A stretch of DNA of 64,000 nucleotides from Larix kaempferi (Eukaryota > Streptophyta > Pinopsida > Pinales > Pinaceae): NCBI GenBank assembly GCA_027924585.1, contig BSBM01000753.1:21719501-21783500 (forward strand), given 5' to 3'. Position numbers and translations under genes: made by a program. Below, in pieces: positions 35,141 through 45,870 of this stretch (within the stretch, counting starts at the first letter, position 1; the number at the start of each line of letters is the position of its first letter). The notes under the pieces were generated by a model. It saw nothing but the letters and a program-made list of their open reading frames with translations. It was not told the DNA's origin and ran no database searches.

Positions 35141-35261
35141 TGGACACATTTGCTGAAGCCATTCCAAGCATGTTGGAAGGAGGATCCTTCACATGGCTGT
35201 GGATGTAAGCGCTGGATGATGAGCATCAGGATGATGTTCTGGTTTCTGCTTGATATGATCA

Positions 35262-35560
35262 GTTGGATCATTTTTATGTATGTATTTATGCATCATGTTG
35301 GATGCTGGATATGATCAATTGGATCATTTTTATGTATGTATGTACGCATCATGTTGGATGCTGGATATGATCAGTTGGATCATTTATGTATGTATGCATC
35401 ATGTTGGATGCTTGGACCATGTATTTGTATATGTATCAGGTGGATACATTGTATGATCAGGTGGATCATGTATGGTGATATGTATCATGTATCAGGTGGA
35501 TACATTGTATGATCAGGAGGATCATGTATGATGATATGTATCAGGTAGATACTTGGTATG
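35262..35560. repeat. Element B 3' tandem array 1 (GGATCATTTATGTATG type)
   Basis: Repeats built from 'catcatgttggatgctggat', 'atgatcagttggatcatt' and 'tatgtatg' recur 3-4 times, then grade into 'tgtatcaggtggatacattg'. TGATCA and GGATCA(T) give many small palindromes. A has a longer version at 58225-58700. Confidence 0.85.
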
Positions 35561-35739
35561 CAGTAGGATGTTGCAGTGATGATCAGGATGATCATGGATG
35601 ATGAGCTTCAGGATGTTGCTCCAGATGACATGCAGTAGCACGTTGCAGTGATGATGATCAGGATGATCATGAGTACATCAGGATGATGTATGGTGAGTAT
35701 CAGGATGATACTCTATGGCCGTGGATCAGGTTGTGCAGA

Positions 35740-36330
35740 TGAGAATGTAATCCGGTGCCCTGGGAGATTTGTAGATGGTCTTTCGAGGTTTTGCCTATGG
35801 CATGTAATATCGGTGCCCTGGGACATCTGGCAAATGCTCTTTCGAGGTTTTGCTCTGGGAGGACATGTAATTTGGTGCCCTAGGAGATCTGTAGATAGTC
35901 TTTCGAGGTTTTTCCTATGGCATGTAATAGTGCCCTGGGATATCTGGCAGATGCTCTTGCGAGGTTTTGTCCTATGGCATGTAATAGCGCCCTGGGAGAT
36001 CCGATAGGTTGGGCTGTGTGCCCGTAATCAGTCCTAGGATGCTCTTGTGAGGTTTTGTCCTATGGCATGTAATAGCGCCCTGGGAGATCCGATAGGTTGG
36101 GCTGTGTGCCCGTAATCAGTCCTAGGATGCTCTTGCGAGGTTTTTCCATGACCACATATAATAGCGCCCCGGGAGATCCTACAGGTCAGAGTTGTGTACC
36201 CGTAACATCCTGGGATGCTCTTTCGAGGTTTTGTGGTGGGGTCACATGTAATAGCGCCCTAGGAGATCCTATAGGTAGAGTTGTGTGCTCGTAACAGCCT
36301 GGGATACTCTTTCGAGGTTTTGTGACGCAT
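35740..36330. repeat. Element B 3' tandem array 2 (CTTTCGAGGTTTT type)
   Basis: Units carry 'tgctctttcgaggttttg', 'atggcatgtaat' and 'gccctgggagatccgatagg'. About eight copies occur with 60-100-bp spacing. ORFs across it (35690-36007, 36097-36294) are repeat readings. A has the same array at 58835-59345. Confidence 0.85.
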
Positions 36331-36570
36331 GTAATAAGTCCTGCGGATTCCACAGTATGGCCAGTGATGATGAAGACCTGCAGGTGGTGGGCCTACATCC
36401 AGTATGAAAAAGGACTGGCTCTGTAGAACTTCCTATGACGAGTAGATTCAGAGATTGATTGAGATAGTAGCAGCAGTGATGATGATGATGACTCAATGAC
36501 GATTATCCGGTGACGATGATCTAGAGAAGATGACTTGTGCTAGAAGAACTGTGTTGAGAAATACCTTCCT

Positions 36571-36583
36571 AGTTAAGAGGGAG
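36571..36583 (+). other. Element B polypurine tract
   Basis: AGTTAAGAGGGAG lies directly before the 3' LTR, identical to A's tract at 59670-59682. Confidence 0.85.
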
Positions 36584-37189
36584 TGTTGATGTATATGTAA
36601 CTTCGGAATGTATTTCACATATATGTATATTGTATTCCTATAGAAATGGTATTATTCCTCTATAAGGAAGTGTCGTTATTTATATTGTAAGTGTCGTAAC
36701 TTATACTTGATGGGTTATTAAACCACCATGTTTGGGGTTGGCCCTGTATAAGTCATGTGGGTCAAAGGGTTATTAGACCACCCTATTGGGGGTCGGCCCA
36801 GTCAACATTATGTTATGTGGTTAAGTTCGAGCCTACATGAGTTAGGTAAAAAGGCAAGTCAAGTCAAGTATAAATAGAGTGTGGGAGGCACTCTATTTGC
36901 TCACTCACTTCTCACACATGCACTCAAGGAGGAGTGGCGCACTTATGGAGGAGGACGATCTGCTGCTAGGTTATGTCTATCTCTCATGGTTGGTTGTATC
37001 ATTGCTCTATCTATCTCTGAGGAAGTTATTGGGGTTTTTCACCTTTATGGTTTTCCCTAAGTAAATCTTTGTGTCTCTTGTGTGCTTGCATTATTGTCTC
37101 CATGATTGATATGCTGTAGATATGCTGTACATGTTGTTCTCTCAGTTAAGATCCTAGATCGGATTGAAGTAAATTCAGAAAATTTAACA
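36584..37189 (+). repeat. Element B 3' LTR
   Basis: 606 bp, TGTTGATG...TTTAACA. TATAAATA at 36869-36876. It lacks the 44-bp duplication of the 5' copy. Confidence 0.93.
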
Positions 37190-38730
37190 GTTGCATCTCT
37201 TATGGAGAGATGGATGGGATAATGCAAGGTTAGCATGTTGCTAAATTCTAGTAGTTCTGTAAGCAAATAAATCATCAGCTGTGTTCTCAGTAGTAGCAAG
37301 GACTGTGTGAGAACATATTTCTCTTGAATCTGGATTGAGAATAGGTGTTGGTTCTGAATCTTCTTGAACCATGATCTCAACATCAGAATCTTGATCTTCT
37401 TCTTCACTAGAATAGGAGTCACTGGAAGAGAAGTCACTGTGATTTTCATCAGAATCTGAAGGAATAGTTGGAGAGAAGGGCATGAAGTGTGAGAACTCAG
37501 ATGCCTTTGAGGCATGATTTGCAATCCCATTCGCTATAACCTTTCCAGTGGAGATTTCTGTAATCTCTACTGTGTCTGGAACAAAAATTACTTTTTTTGG
37601 AGATCCTGTATGAGTCATTTGATATACTGACAAAAAATGAGTTGTAAGAGAAGGAACAAATAAGACATTTTTGAACTTACCATGCTCCATATGAACTGTA
37701 ACCAAACCTTTGGCAGAAATCTGAGAGTTGTCTCCCATGTGAATGGCAAGCCCATCTTGGAGATCCAAAGAGGAGAAGGATTCTTCTTATACCATCATGT
37801 GGTTGGAAGCTCTAGAATCTATGAGGAGAGCTTTTGTCTTTGAAAAACTATCCATCAATGCATGACAATCATCAGATCCACTTCCAGAATCAGACATCTT
37901 TGCTTCTTTTGGAACAACAATTTGCTTTTGTTCAAGAAGCTTGGTTAGAAGATCAATCTTCTTATGCATGCAGGCATGCTCAGGATGGTTTCCTCTCTTG
38001 CAGTAGGTACAATTTGGTCTCTTTTGTTTGTAATTCTTGGATCTTGAAGGTTTCTTGCCTTTTCCTTTTTATCCCCCTTTTGCATTCGCTCCACTTGATT
38101 CACCAGCTAAAAGAGCTAGATCTCTGGAGGTTTTGATGGCACCCATTTGAAACAGTTTGTTCTCTTCTTGAGTGAGAGCTTTAATGAAGTCTCTTAAGGT
38201 GGGAAACTTCCATCCAGGGATGGACATTCGAACAGAATGAAAGGTAGATACAAAGACAGAAAATTGAGATCCAAGTTTGCTCAATATAGAGAGTATCAAT
38301 CGCTCATCACTTTTAGTGATGCCACATTGCTTGCAATGCAAACCAAATTCTGAAATTTGGAGAAGAAATCTTGGATGCTCTCGAAATTGCTAGGTGGAAG
38401 GGCAACCAATTCATTCTCAAGAATGTAGCCTCTCAGTTCGTCTTGTTTGTCAAAAAGACTCCTCAATTTTATCCATAAATCATATGGAGACTTCAATCCA
38501 TCAATATGAAACAATAGATCATTAGATATATGAAGGCATATGAATCCAAAGGCTTCATCCATTTTGTTTAGGTGCTTGATTCTCTTTTCAGCTTGATGTG
38601 GTATGGCATATTTTTCCTCAACTATTCTAGTAAACCCTCTTGATTGCAAGAGTATTATCATCTTCCTCTTCCATTCGAAATAATTGAAAGGAGTGAGAAG
38701 TATAGAAGAAGGAGCATTCAAATTGCTCAT
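37190..38730 (-). pseudogene. gag: Element C gag and partial protease, broken
   Basis: On the minus strand the ORF opens at 38730 (MSNLNAPSSILLTPFNYFEW), the usual copia gag start. It runs through FGFICLHISNDLLFHIDGLK and KLRSLFDKQDELRGYILENE, shifts frame near 38300, and continues with ILSILSKLGSQFSVFVSTFH. A CCHC knuckle (CTYCKRGNHPEHAC) lies at about 37970-38013. The protease site reads LIDSRASNHMM where DSGAS is expected, so the conserved Gly is Arg. A further open piece (37768-37241) covers the rest of protease and an acidic Ser/Glu/Asp stretch, then HPSLHKRCN, a GAG-pre-integrase trace cut by B. Family resemblance to F's gag is clear. Confidence 0.82.
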
Positions 38731-38845
38731 CTTGACTGCTTGAACAAGTGCAAATAGAAGGCTGCTGAATCTGCTGCTGCAACTGCTGGAACTTCAAAAA
38801 TACCTGCAAAAAACTCTCAAGAATGGAGGTAGAATATACTCTCAA

Positions 38846-38858
38846 GGCTCTGATACCA
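38846..38858 (-). other. Element C primer-binding site
   Basis: Minus strand TGGTATCAGAGCC directly follows the 5' LTR end (38859), an exact match to the plant copia initiator tRNA-Met site. Confidence 0.92.
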
Positions 38859-39637
38859 TGTGAAATTTCCCACATAAGATCCAAAGAGATGATGTAAACC
38901 TCACAATGAAAGAATTTAGGAATAATAGAAGAAGAGACAAGCAATAGAACGTAGATCCAAAGAAACTCTGATTGAGGCAGAATAATTACACATGTTACTA
39001 TTAACAGAATAATGAATTGGTAAATATCCAATGCTGAGTATGAGGATTCGAATTCACTAGGAGGAATTCGAATTGGCCTTCATGCATAGATCCATAATCA
39101 GTGGAGAGTCATCAATGCCTAACTAGGAGTCCACCTTCTCATCAGTGAAGTCATCAATGCACAAGTAATGATCAACCGGGAGTCAAACTGAGTCTAACTG
39201 AATGTGGTTGGTGTAACTGGAACATGGAAGCACTAATATAGTGAAGGAGGCTCAGTGGAGGGTGCCATAGGTTCTAATTGGAGTTAGAATGGTCAATCTA
39301 GTCTCATTGGAGGTCCAACAGAGTGATAAACTCAGTAAAGAGTCAGTCAATCCTTAAATCAAGGAAATAACTGAAGATAACTCAATATAACTGAATATAA
39401 CTGGACTGGTAGGTGAAGAAGGTGCCCTTGTCATGTAGTGGAGCAAAGAAGGGCGCATTAGTCACTGGGAGGCCTAGAAATGATCTAAAAGAAGCTCCGA
39501 GGGCTAGTTTGCTGAGGACTAGGTGCTGGGACTGATGACCTAGAATGCATGCAAACCCTAATTTTGCATGCATGACTGAAAATGAAAATGACTGGAAAGC
39601 TAGTAGGACTAGGATGGAGTATAGGAATATCCTAACA
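38859..39637 (-). repeat. Element C 5' LTR
   Basis: 779 bp, minus orientation, partner of 28891-29669. It ends at the TAATC duplication copy (39638-39642). Confidence 0.92.
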
Positions 39638-39642
39638 TAATC

Positions 39643-41316
39643 CTCCTGGACTGGAAAAGACTCATTATAAAGAAATCAGTCGTAACCAACCCCGACCTAC
39701 ATCCTGACTTACCTCCATTAGATGTTCATACATCCGAACAAATGCCACCACTGTCAACCTCTAATCCAAATATTTTCGGATATACTGAAACCATCATAGA
39801 GAAAAACCTTGATCCTACAAGTGAGGTTGTGTCTCAGCAAACATCCACCTTCCCTTACCAATTGACCAACCCACTCCGCTTCCATCAATGAATCCTTCAG
39901 TTTAGGAAATTGCCGACCAGTTGCATACAAATGATGTGCCACTGGACACTATTTATGAAACTTCCAAACCACCTGATCAACCTGCCACAACAAATAACCA
40001 AGAAATACCTTTGTCACAGGAAAATCCAACTTTGACCGATAGTTATGATCTACCTCCCTCTCTTTCGACAGAACTCGGCATGATCGACCGACCATCTCCA
40101 CCACCGATCGCTTCCCCACCACCAACTGAAGATCCTGAGGTCGCCTCCCCAAGTCCATTTGATACAACAGAGATACCATCTCCTCCTACTATCAACCTCA
40201 CTCCTACAACAACAAGAGAACAACAAAATGAAGAAACAAAAGCTACAAAAGATAAAGAAGTTGATGACAAGGAAAAAACACCAGAGCAGCAGACAGAACT
40301 TGAAAAGAAAAAGGAAAAAGAGTCATAAAGGAAAAATAAGAAGCTAAGGAGAAAAAAGAAGAAGAAAGAAAAGGAGAAGCAAAAATAGAAGCAACACTTT
40401 CAACAACAACGTCTTGTTACTGTACATCTAGATCAACTGGGTCCTATTTCTACTTTTGACTTTTGACAATCCAAAGAAGAGGAACTTGATCCGCTAACAG
40501 ATGTTATTTATCGAGAGCGTAGGCTAAGAAGAAACAAAGACAAATAACACATTGAAACACTTCAAGCGACACAATCTACATTTTTGACTAAGTGTGAAAA
40601 CATAGTCCAACAAGTGATGCTTATTCCATCGAGGACCGACATTGGAAATCTTCTCGACAAATCTTATGCATTATGTGAAAGTGTCACGTCGAACCTCCAA
40701 GAGCAGTTGACCAAAAAACGACAAAGATCAAGTAGAAGAAACATCTATTCTCATTACCAACCAGTTCACTACATTTATAGAAGCCCATAGTTTGTTAGCA
40801 CAGTATGCATAGGAGTTTTCTATGACTACAGAAGTATTGCACAACTGGTATACACATTACGAAAATGTGTTTGTCGAAATGCAGAAGGCTCGATATCTCA
40901 TCAAGAATCTTCAACAACAACGACAAACTGCCAATGAAGCTCTCGCAAAAACACTTGATTATCAAATCAATATGGAACACTTGAAGTTAGGAAAAATGGA
41001 GAAGAAAGAATATCAGTGGATTACACAAGATCGAGCAAGCCTGCCAAAATTCGACAGGATCGGGCCACATCTCCATCGATTGCTCTCCACCGCTGAAAAC
41101 AAAACACTAATACTAGGACAAGAGATGATAAATATTCAACACCGACCTGTACACGAAAAAATGGAGAGTCTGTCTATCCTCACCACTCTTACTATCCACA
41201 TACAGAATGCACTGCATGCCTGGGAAGACTTCCAACATCATCTTTTAGTTTCCATCAAAGCCATTGTCAAAGTATGTGTCCAACAACAACTGTCTTACAA
41301 CACTAGTCAGTCCTAG
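39643..41316 (+). pseudogene. Element D extra ORF after integrase, part 2
   Basis: This continues part 1 after the C insertion. A Pro/Ser/Thr-rich stretch (39921-40328; RPSPPPIASPPPTEDPEVAS) grades into a Lys/Glu-rich tract. After stops, 40584-40790 and the 164-codon open frame 40822-41316 follow. The latter (NVFVEMQKARYLIKNLQQQR) is rich in Leu, Gln and charged residues and is likely coiled coil. The ORF ends at 41316, about 115 bp before the 3' LTR. With part 1 it spans about 1,150 codons. No envelope-like signal or transmembrane segment is seen, so I do not call it env. Function unknown. Confidence 0.52.
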
Positions 41317-41431
41317 GAGGAACGGAAAATATTTCTTATTACTCGGTTAGTTACAATTTTTTCATTCAACTCCAGTTCAGGTTCCATCTCCCTATTTATT
41401 CGGGATGAGGAAAGGTTTTGTTTGCAGGGGA

Positions 41432-41768
41432 TATTTTGGAGGATCCTAAGTCATCCGCACGACTAGGTCCTCCGTTCGACCACATTATGAAACATGTCGA
41501 ACCGTTGTGTCGACCACTACATGTCGAGTCAGTTAGTGAACTGACAAGTCGTTATGTAACTGTCTGTAAACCATATATATAGGCTGGAGAGCTGGATACA
41601 TAGCTAGCACTGAGTCATTGTAAAACACTTATGTACGTATTTTTCTAAGTAATAGAAAGACTTGTTGACTTTGACTCCATTACTTATCTTGTGTTCATAT
41701 CTATATATTTGCTTGTTTATTCTATAACATGTATCGCTGGTAACTATGCAATCCAATTGAAAACAACA
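41432..41768 (+). repeat. Element D 3' LTR
   Basis: 337 bp, pair of 3743-4077. It starts TATTTTGGAGGATCC after a short purine run (GCAGGGGA) and ends AAACAACA. TATA box at 41574-41581. Differences from the 5' copy are roughly 45 in 336 by eye. Confidence 0.87.
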
Positions 41769-41773
41769 GAACC

Positions 41774-43345
41774 CAAAATGGCGAGTAGAATTGGATTCTT
41801 TTAGCTCCCACACATGCATATGGCCATTGTGGATGTGTTCATGATGGCCATGCTTGCTTGGGACTCTTCGGAGCATAAATGACCCCCTTGCGCAAAATTG
41901 GCATGGCCTTAACTGAGGAAAACACTAGTTCCATATATGGCACAATAACACCTTTTTCGGGCGTTTGAGGCATGATGGGGGGGGGGCTAGCTGAAACCCG
42001 ATGTCCCAAATCCATTGGAATCGATGGTTTCGTGATCAGAGTCACGGTTTTTGTGCTATGGGCATTTGTTTTAGGCACCCTGTGGCCATTTAGGGACACT
42101 TGAGGATTTGATCCGGGGGAAGGGAGCCCAAACAAATGAGAGAAATTGGATTCTTTAAGCTCCAATATGTGCATATGGCCATTGTGTATGTTTTCATGAT
42201 GGCCACGATCTCTCGGGATCCTTCAGGTCAAAAATGAATCCCTTGCACAAAATTGGCATGGCCTTCACTAAGAAAAACCCTAGTTCTGGAGATGGCACAA
42301 TAACACTGTTTCTGGGAGTTTGAGGCATGGTGGGGGGGGGATAGATGAAATAAGACATCCTGAATCCATTGGAATCGATGAATTCATGACCAGAGTCATG
42401 GTTTTGGTGCTATGGGAATTTTTGTTAGGCACCTTGTGGCCATTCAGGGACACTTTGAGGATTTGATCTGGGGGAACGGAACCCAAAACAATGAGCGGAC
42501 TTGGAGTCTTTCATATCCTACATGTGCATATGTCCATTATGGATGTGTTTAGGATGGCCACACTTGCCTGAGATCCTTTGGATTAGAAATGACCCCCTTG
42601 CACAAAATTGGCATGGCCTTCACTGAGAAAAGCCCTAGTTCTAGAGATGGCACAATAGCACCATTTCTGGGCATTTTAGGCATAGTTGGGGGGGTCCCCT
42701 AGCTAAAACCTGACGTCCCAAATCCATCAGAATCAATGGATTCATGATCGAAGTTACGGTTTTGGTGCTATGGGAATTTTTTCCAGGCACCACGTGGCCA
42801 TTCAGGGACGCTTTACGGATTTGCTCTGAGGGCATGTAATCCAAGCAGGCGACCGTAACTGGATTATTTCAGCTGTCACATGTGCATATGGCCATTGTGT
42901 ATGTGTTCATGATGGCCATGCTCACCCAGGAGCCTTCGGATCAGAAATGAACCCCTTGCGCAAAATTGGCATGGCCTTCACTTAGAAAAACCCTAGTTCC
43001 AAAGATGGCATAATATCACCATTTCTAGGGGTTTGAGGCATGGTGGGGGGGGGGAGTCCCCTAGGTGAAAACTAATGTATGGAATCCGTCAGAATATAAA
43101 AATTCATGATTGGAGTCATGGTTTTGGTGTTGTGGGAATTTTTTTGAGGAACCCCATGGCCATTCATGTACACTTTGAGGATTTTCTCCGGGGGCACGGA
43201 ACCCAAACCGGCGAGTGGACTTGGATTCTTTGAGCTCCGACACGTGCATATGTCCATTGTGGATGTGTTCACAATGGCCACGCTTTCCCGGGATCCTTCG
43301 GATCAGAAACGACCCCATTGTGAAAAATTGGCATGGCCTTCTGCA
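41774..43345. repeat. ~350-bp satellite array, right block (about 4.5 units)
   Basis: The same repeat as 1946-3742 resumes after D and its target duplication. The 'gaggatttgatccggggg' landmark recurs near 42102, 42447, 42811 and 43175. G-runs reach 10 (near 41980 and 43043) and AAAACCCTAG occurs near 42275 and 42987. ORFs here on either strand are readings of the repeat. Confidence 0.9.
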
Positions 43346-43912
43346 AGCTAGGGTTTATTTATTGTGTATGTGCATGGTCTTATGTGTGTATGTATGTGTA
43401 GATATTTGTATATTTGCATGTTGTTTATGTACAAATTGACATAGTCAAATTTTTTTTCTTGATTGCGTCAATTACCCATCTTTAGAAGGACCAAATGCAA
43501 TAAGAACTCAACAAAACATGAAGAGACAATTGTAAAAAATATTATAAAATTTGTATTGGAGCCATGTGTTTCTAAGAGATGATTCTATAAGAGACAAGTA
43601 AGTTTTGGTTTGCATAAATTAAGGTTGGTTTCCCTTTTTTTTATAACAAGAAGAATTTGTATGCATTATAAACATGATAGAAGCATTACAAAGGTGCACA
43701 CATTGTTATGACAACATATATGGCATTAATTAGTTTTTATGGTAGGTAAAATCCTTGCAACCACATTCACTCCCTAGGTTATAATTATTTTCAAGGGGGG
43801 GAATGTGAGCCATTAGGATTTTTTAAGCACGAAGTTTGGATGTGAGTTCTTTGGACATGATTAAGGTAGAAAATTGGAGCCTTAGGTTGTAAGAATAGAT
43901 TCTAAGCATCCA
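43346..43912. other. Spacer between satellite and element F, nothing recognised
   Basis: Ordinary AT-rich sequence with a short 'tgtgtatgtatgtgt' tract near 43385. No ORF of note, no match to other elements here. This may be the only non-repeat or undated background in the window. Confidence 0.5.
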
Positions 43913-44635
43913 TGTTGGAATATTCTCACCATCATCATCTTGGATTTGCATGCACTGCTTGCATTTTTCATTTTGCATGCATTCCATGCAGCACTACATG
44001 CATCAAGTCAGTAGGAGTGGAGTCTCCTAGCACCTAGTCCCTACTTTGGGCCCCTTGGAGCTTGTTTCTGGTCATTATTATCCCTCCTAGTCACTGATGC
44101 GCCCTTTTTTTCATCACTAGAGTTACAAGTGCGCCCTCCCCCACATATTTAGGAGATCTATCAGTCAGTTCCATGATTGGAGGATTGATTACTTAGTTAA
44201 TTGTCTGTAGCTCTTAGTCTGACTGCTACCGAGACTAGGAGCACCCTCCTTGACCACTGATAGCTAGTATGTTCCCTCCTTGGAGTCTCCTTCCCTATTA
44301 TTGTTCTCACATGGTTTAGTTATGGTCAGTTCTACTCTGGTTGACTGATCATTGACCATCAGTGGCCACTAGACCTTATTGGGAGATGGTTCCAATGCAA
44401 ACTAAGATGTGACTTGAGGAGAATTTGAACTTGCCTAGGTGTATCGAATTCATTCTATTGTATTCACATATTTTTTCCAACTTACAGCTGATGAATGTAT
44501 CAACAACAGTTTCTCACATCTTTTGAGTTTATGTGTGAATTTGATCATATTTCTTGCTAATTCTTCTCTACAATTAACAAAATGAGATTATGAGGTTTTT
44601 TCAAGCTTAGTGATCTACCCCTATGGAATTTCACA
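43913..44635 (+). repeat. Element F 5' LTR
   Basis: 723 bp, TGTTGGAATATTC...GGAATTTCACA. It shares block order with the C LTRs (TTGCATGCA block, 'gtgcgcccty' block, end '..TTTCACA') but is clearly diverged from them. Confidence 0.85.
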
Positions 44636-44647
44636 TGGTATTGGAGC
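44636..44647 (+). other. Element F primer-binding site
   Basis: TGGTATTGGAGC follows the LTR end at once, two changes from TGGTATCAGAGC. Confidence 0.85.
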
Positions 44648-44934
44648 TGGTGAGAGATTTTGAAGTTGTAGCAGTTTCTATAGTTGCAACAATTTATTGA
44701 GCAATTGTTTTTCAGTTAGGCACCAGAAGCCTCTAGATTTCCATAGAAAATCCTGGTGCTATTACCTTGAATTCATTGGAGCAATCCAATGAGGTTTATC
44801 CATGTTTGAAGGATCTAGATAAAAGTTCCTACTATCCTAAAGAAGTGTTCATTAGACTCTATAACAAATCCTCCAAACAAATTTCATTATTTTTGCAGGT
44901 TATTCCATCATCATAAGCACATTCAATAGCTACT

Positions 44935-45870
44935 ATGGATCTCTCCTTGATTCCAAAACTCACCTCCTTCAACTAATTCGAATGGAAAGGAAAAGTTGAT
45001 ATCTTCATGCTCAACAGAGGTCTCTCCAGAGTGTTAGATGGGAATGAGGTCAAACCAAATGACGCTAAAGAGAAAGCCAAGTATCTCGAAAAAATTGGTG
45101 AAGCAGTAGGACTGCTACTCCTTAGTATTTCCAAAGATCTACTCTTTCATTTCACTGGTCCAAACTCCCAAGGAGGTTTGGACAAAGCTCAAAACATTAT
45201 TTGGGAAACGAGATGATTTGAGAGGGCATCAATTGGAAAATGAGTTAATCTCACTGATCCCCAACAGTTTCAAATCTATCACATATTTCTTCACAAAGTT
45301 CAAGAACTTGGTTGTGCACCTAAAGCTATGTGGAATCGTGAAGGATGACAAGCAGCTTATCCTTCCTATTCTTTCAAAATTGGGTTCATACTACTCAGTG
45401 TTTGTATCCACCTTCCAAACTGCAAAAATTTCCATCTGAAACTGGAAAATTGCCACTCTAGATGAATTCATCCTCTCTCTCTCAAAGGAGTAGGACAAAT
45501 TGGTGCAGTGATAAAACCAAATATGGATCAAACCCTTGCTGCAGGAGAAGGAAAAAATGCAAATGGAAAAGGGAAGCAAAAGGGAAAGGAAAAGAAATCC
45601 TTTGAGAAGAAGTCAAGAGAGAATCCCAAACAATCAGAAGGGACTTCGAATCCAAAGAGAGGCAAGCAAAACCAGAAAGAGAAAACCAAATGTCCATATT
45701 GCAACACAGGTTTTCATCCTAAAAGTGAGTGCATGAAGAAGACCATTGATCTCATGGCCCATCTTCTAGAGAAAAACAAGCTACCAGTACCTGAAGGTGT
45801 TAGAAGGAAAGAATTCGATCCTAAATTAGAGGACAAAGAGAGGTGCCATGCACTCATGGCTGGTACTTAG
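44935..45870 (+). pseudogene. gag: Element F gag, broken
   Basis: The ATG at 44935 (MDLSLIPKLTSFN) starts a copia gag (UBN2-type) that is interrupted early by a stop. Open pieces are 45007-45216 (LLLLSISKDLLFHFTGPN), 45218-45439 (LENELISLIPNSFKSITYFF, ILPILSKLGSYYSVFVSTFQ) and 45508-45870. The last holds a Lys/Gly/Asn-rich linker and the CCHC knuckle CPYCNTGFHPKSEC at about 45690-45735. It parallels C's gag segment by segment. A 'tttttgcag' at 44891-44899 before the ATG is a possible leader splice acceptor. Not functional. Confidence 0.82.

Larger units (their letters stand above)
30060..37189 (+). mobile_element. Element B: chimeric copia retrotransposon inserted in C
   Basis: LTRs at 30060-30709 and 36584-37189 (TGTTGATG...TTTAACA) are flanked by perfect GTTGC duplications (30055-30059, 37190-37194). 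Primer-binding site, polypurine tract and RNase H share the plus orientation. The middle is rearranged: only a gag scrap, about 1.6 kb of foreign-looking intron-bearing sequence, RT scraps with the catalytic box ruined, and then an intact RNase H ORF and long 3' repeats. LTRs differ by about ten substitutions, so this defective form moved recently, presumably using proteins from relatives such as A. Confidence 0.93.
28891..39637 (-). mobile_element. Element C: copia-type element lacking integrase and RT, in D's extra ORF
   Basis: Two 779-bp LTRs (28891-29669, 38859-39637) begin TGTTAGGATATTCC on the minus strand and end TTTCACA. They are flanked by CAATC and TAATC (4/5 target duplication). 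The primer-binding site is adjacent to the right LTR and the polypurine tract to the left LTR, so transcription runs right to left. Internally there is gag, a partial protease and a GAG-pre-integrase trace, then the B insertion, then a ~390-bp 3' tail. Integrase, RT and RNase H are missing, so C depended on a relative such as F. LTRs agree at about 96% by eye. Confidence 0.9.
3743..41768 (+). mobile_element. Element D: old Ty3/gypsy retrotransposon in the satellite, carrying three later insertions
   Basis: Near-matching LTRs (335 and 337 bp) lie at 3743-4077 and 41432-41768, flanked by AAACC and GAACC, a 5-bp target duplication with one change. Domain order is gag, zinc knuckles, protease, a second gag-like stretch, RT, RNase H, integrase and an extra ORF. 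Protease before RT-RH-IN marks Ty3/gypsy. After subtracting the solo LTR, E, and C with B, the element is about 12.2 kb. The LTRs agree at roughly 87% by eye, so D is the oldest datable insertion here. All its ORFs have stops and frameshifts, many of them readable as C-to-T or G-to-A changes. Confidence 0.88.

Noticed and set aside
35690-36294. 105- and 65-codon ORFs after B's RNase H
   Set aside because: They translate the tandem array units, with the same words repeating in register.
39921-41316. Retroviral-type env gene in D
   Set aside because: Position fits, but there is no signal peptide, transmembrane segment or cleavage site; only Pro-rich and coiled-coil sequence is seen.
43166-43439. 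ORFs at the right edge of the satellite
   Set aside because: They are frame readings of one satellite unit running into flanking sequence.
44636-44647. tRNA gene at the primer-binding sites
   Set aside because: Only the 12-18-base complement of a tRNA 3' end is present; no cloverleaf follows.
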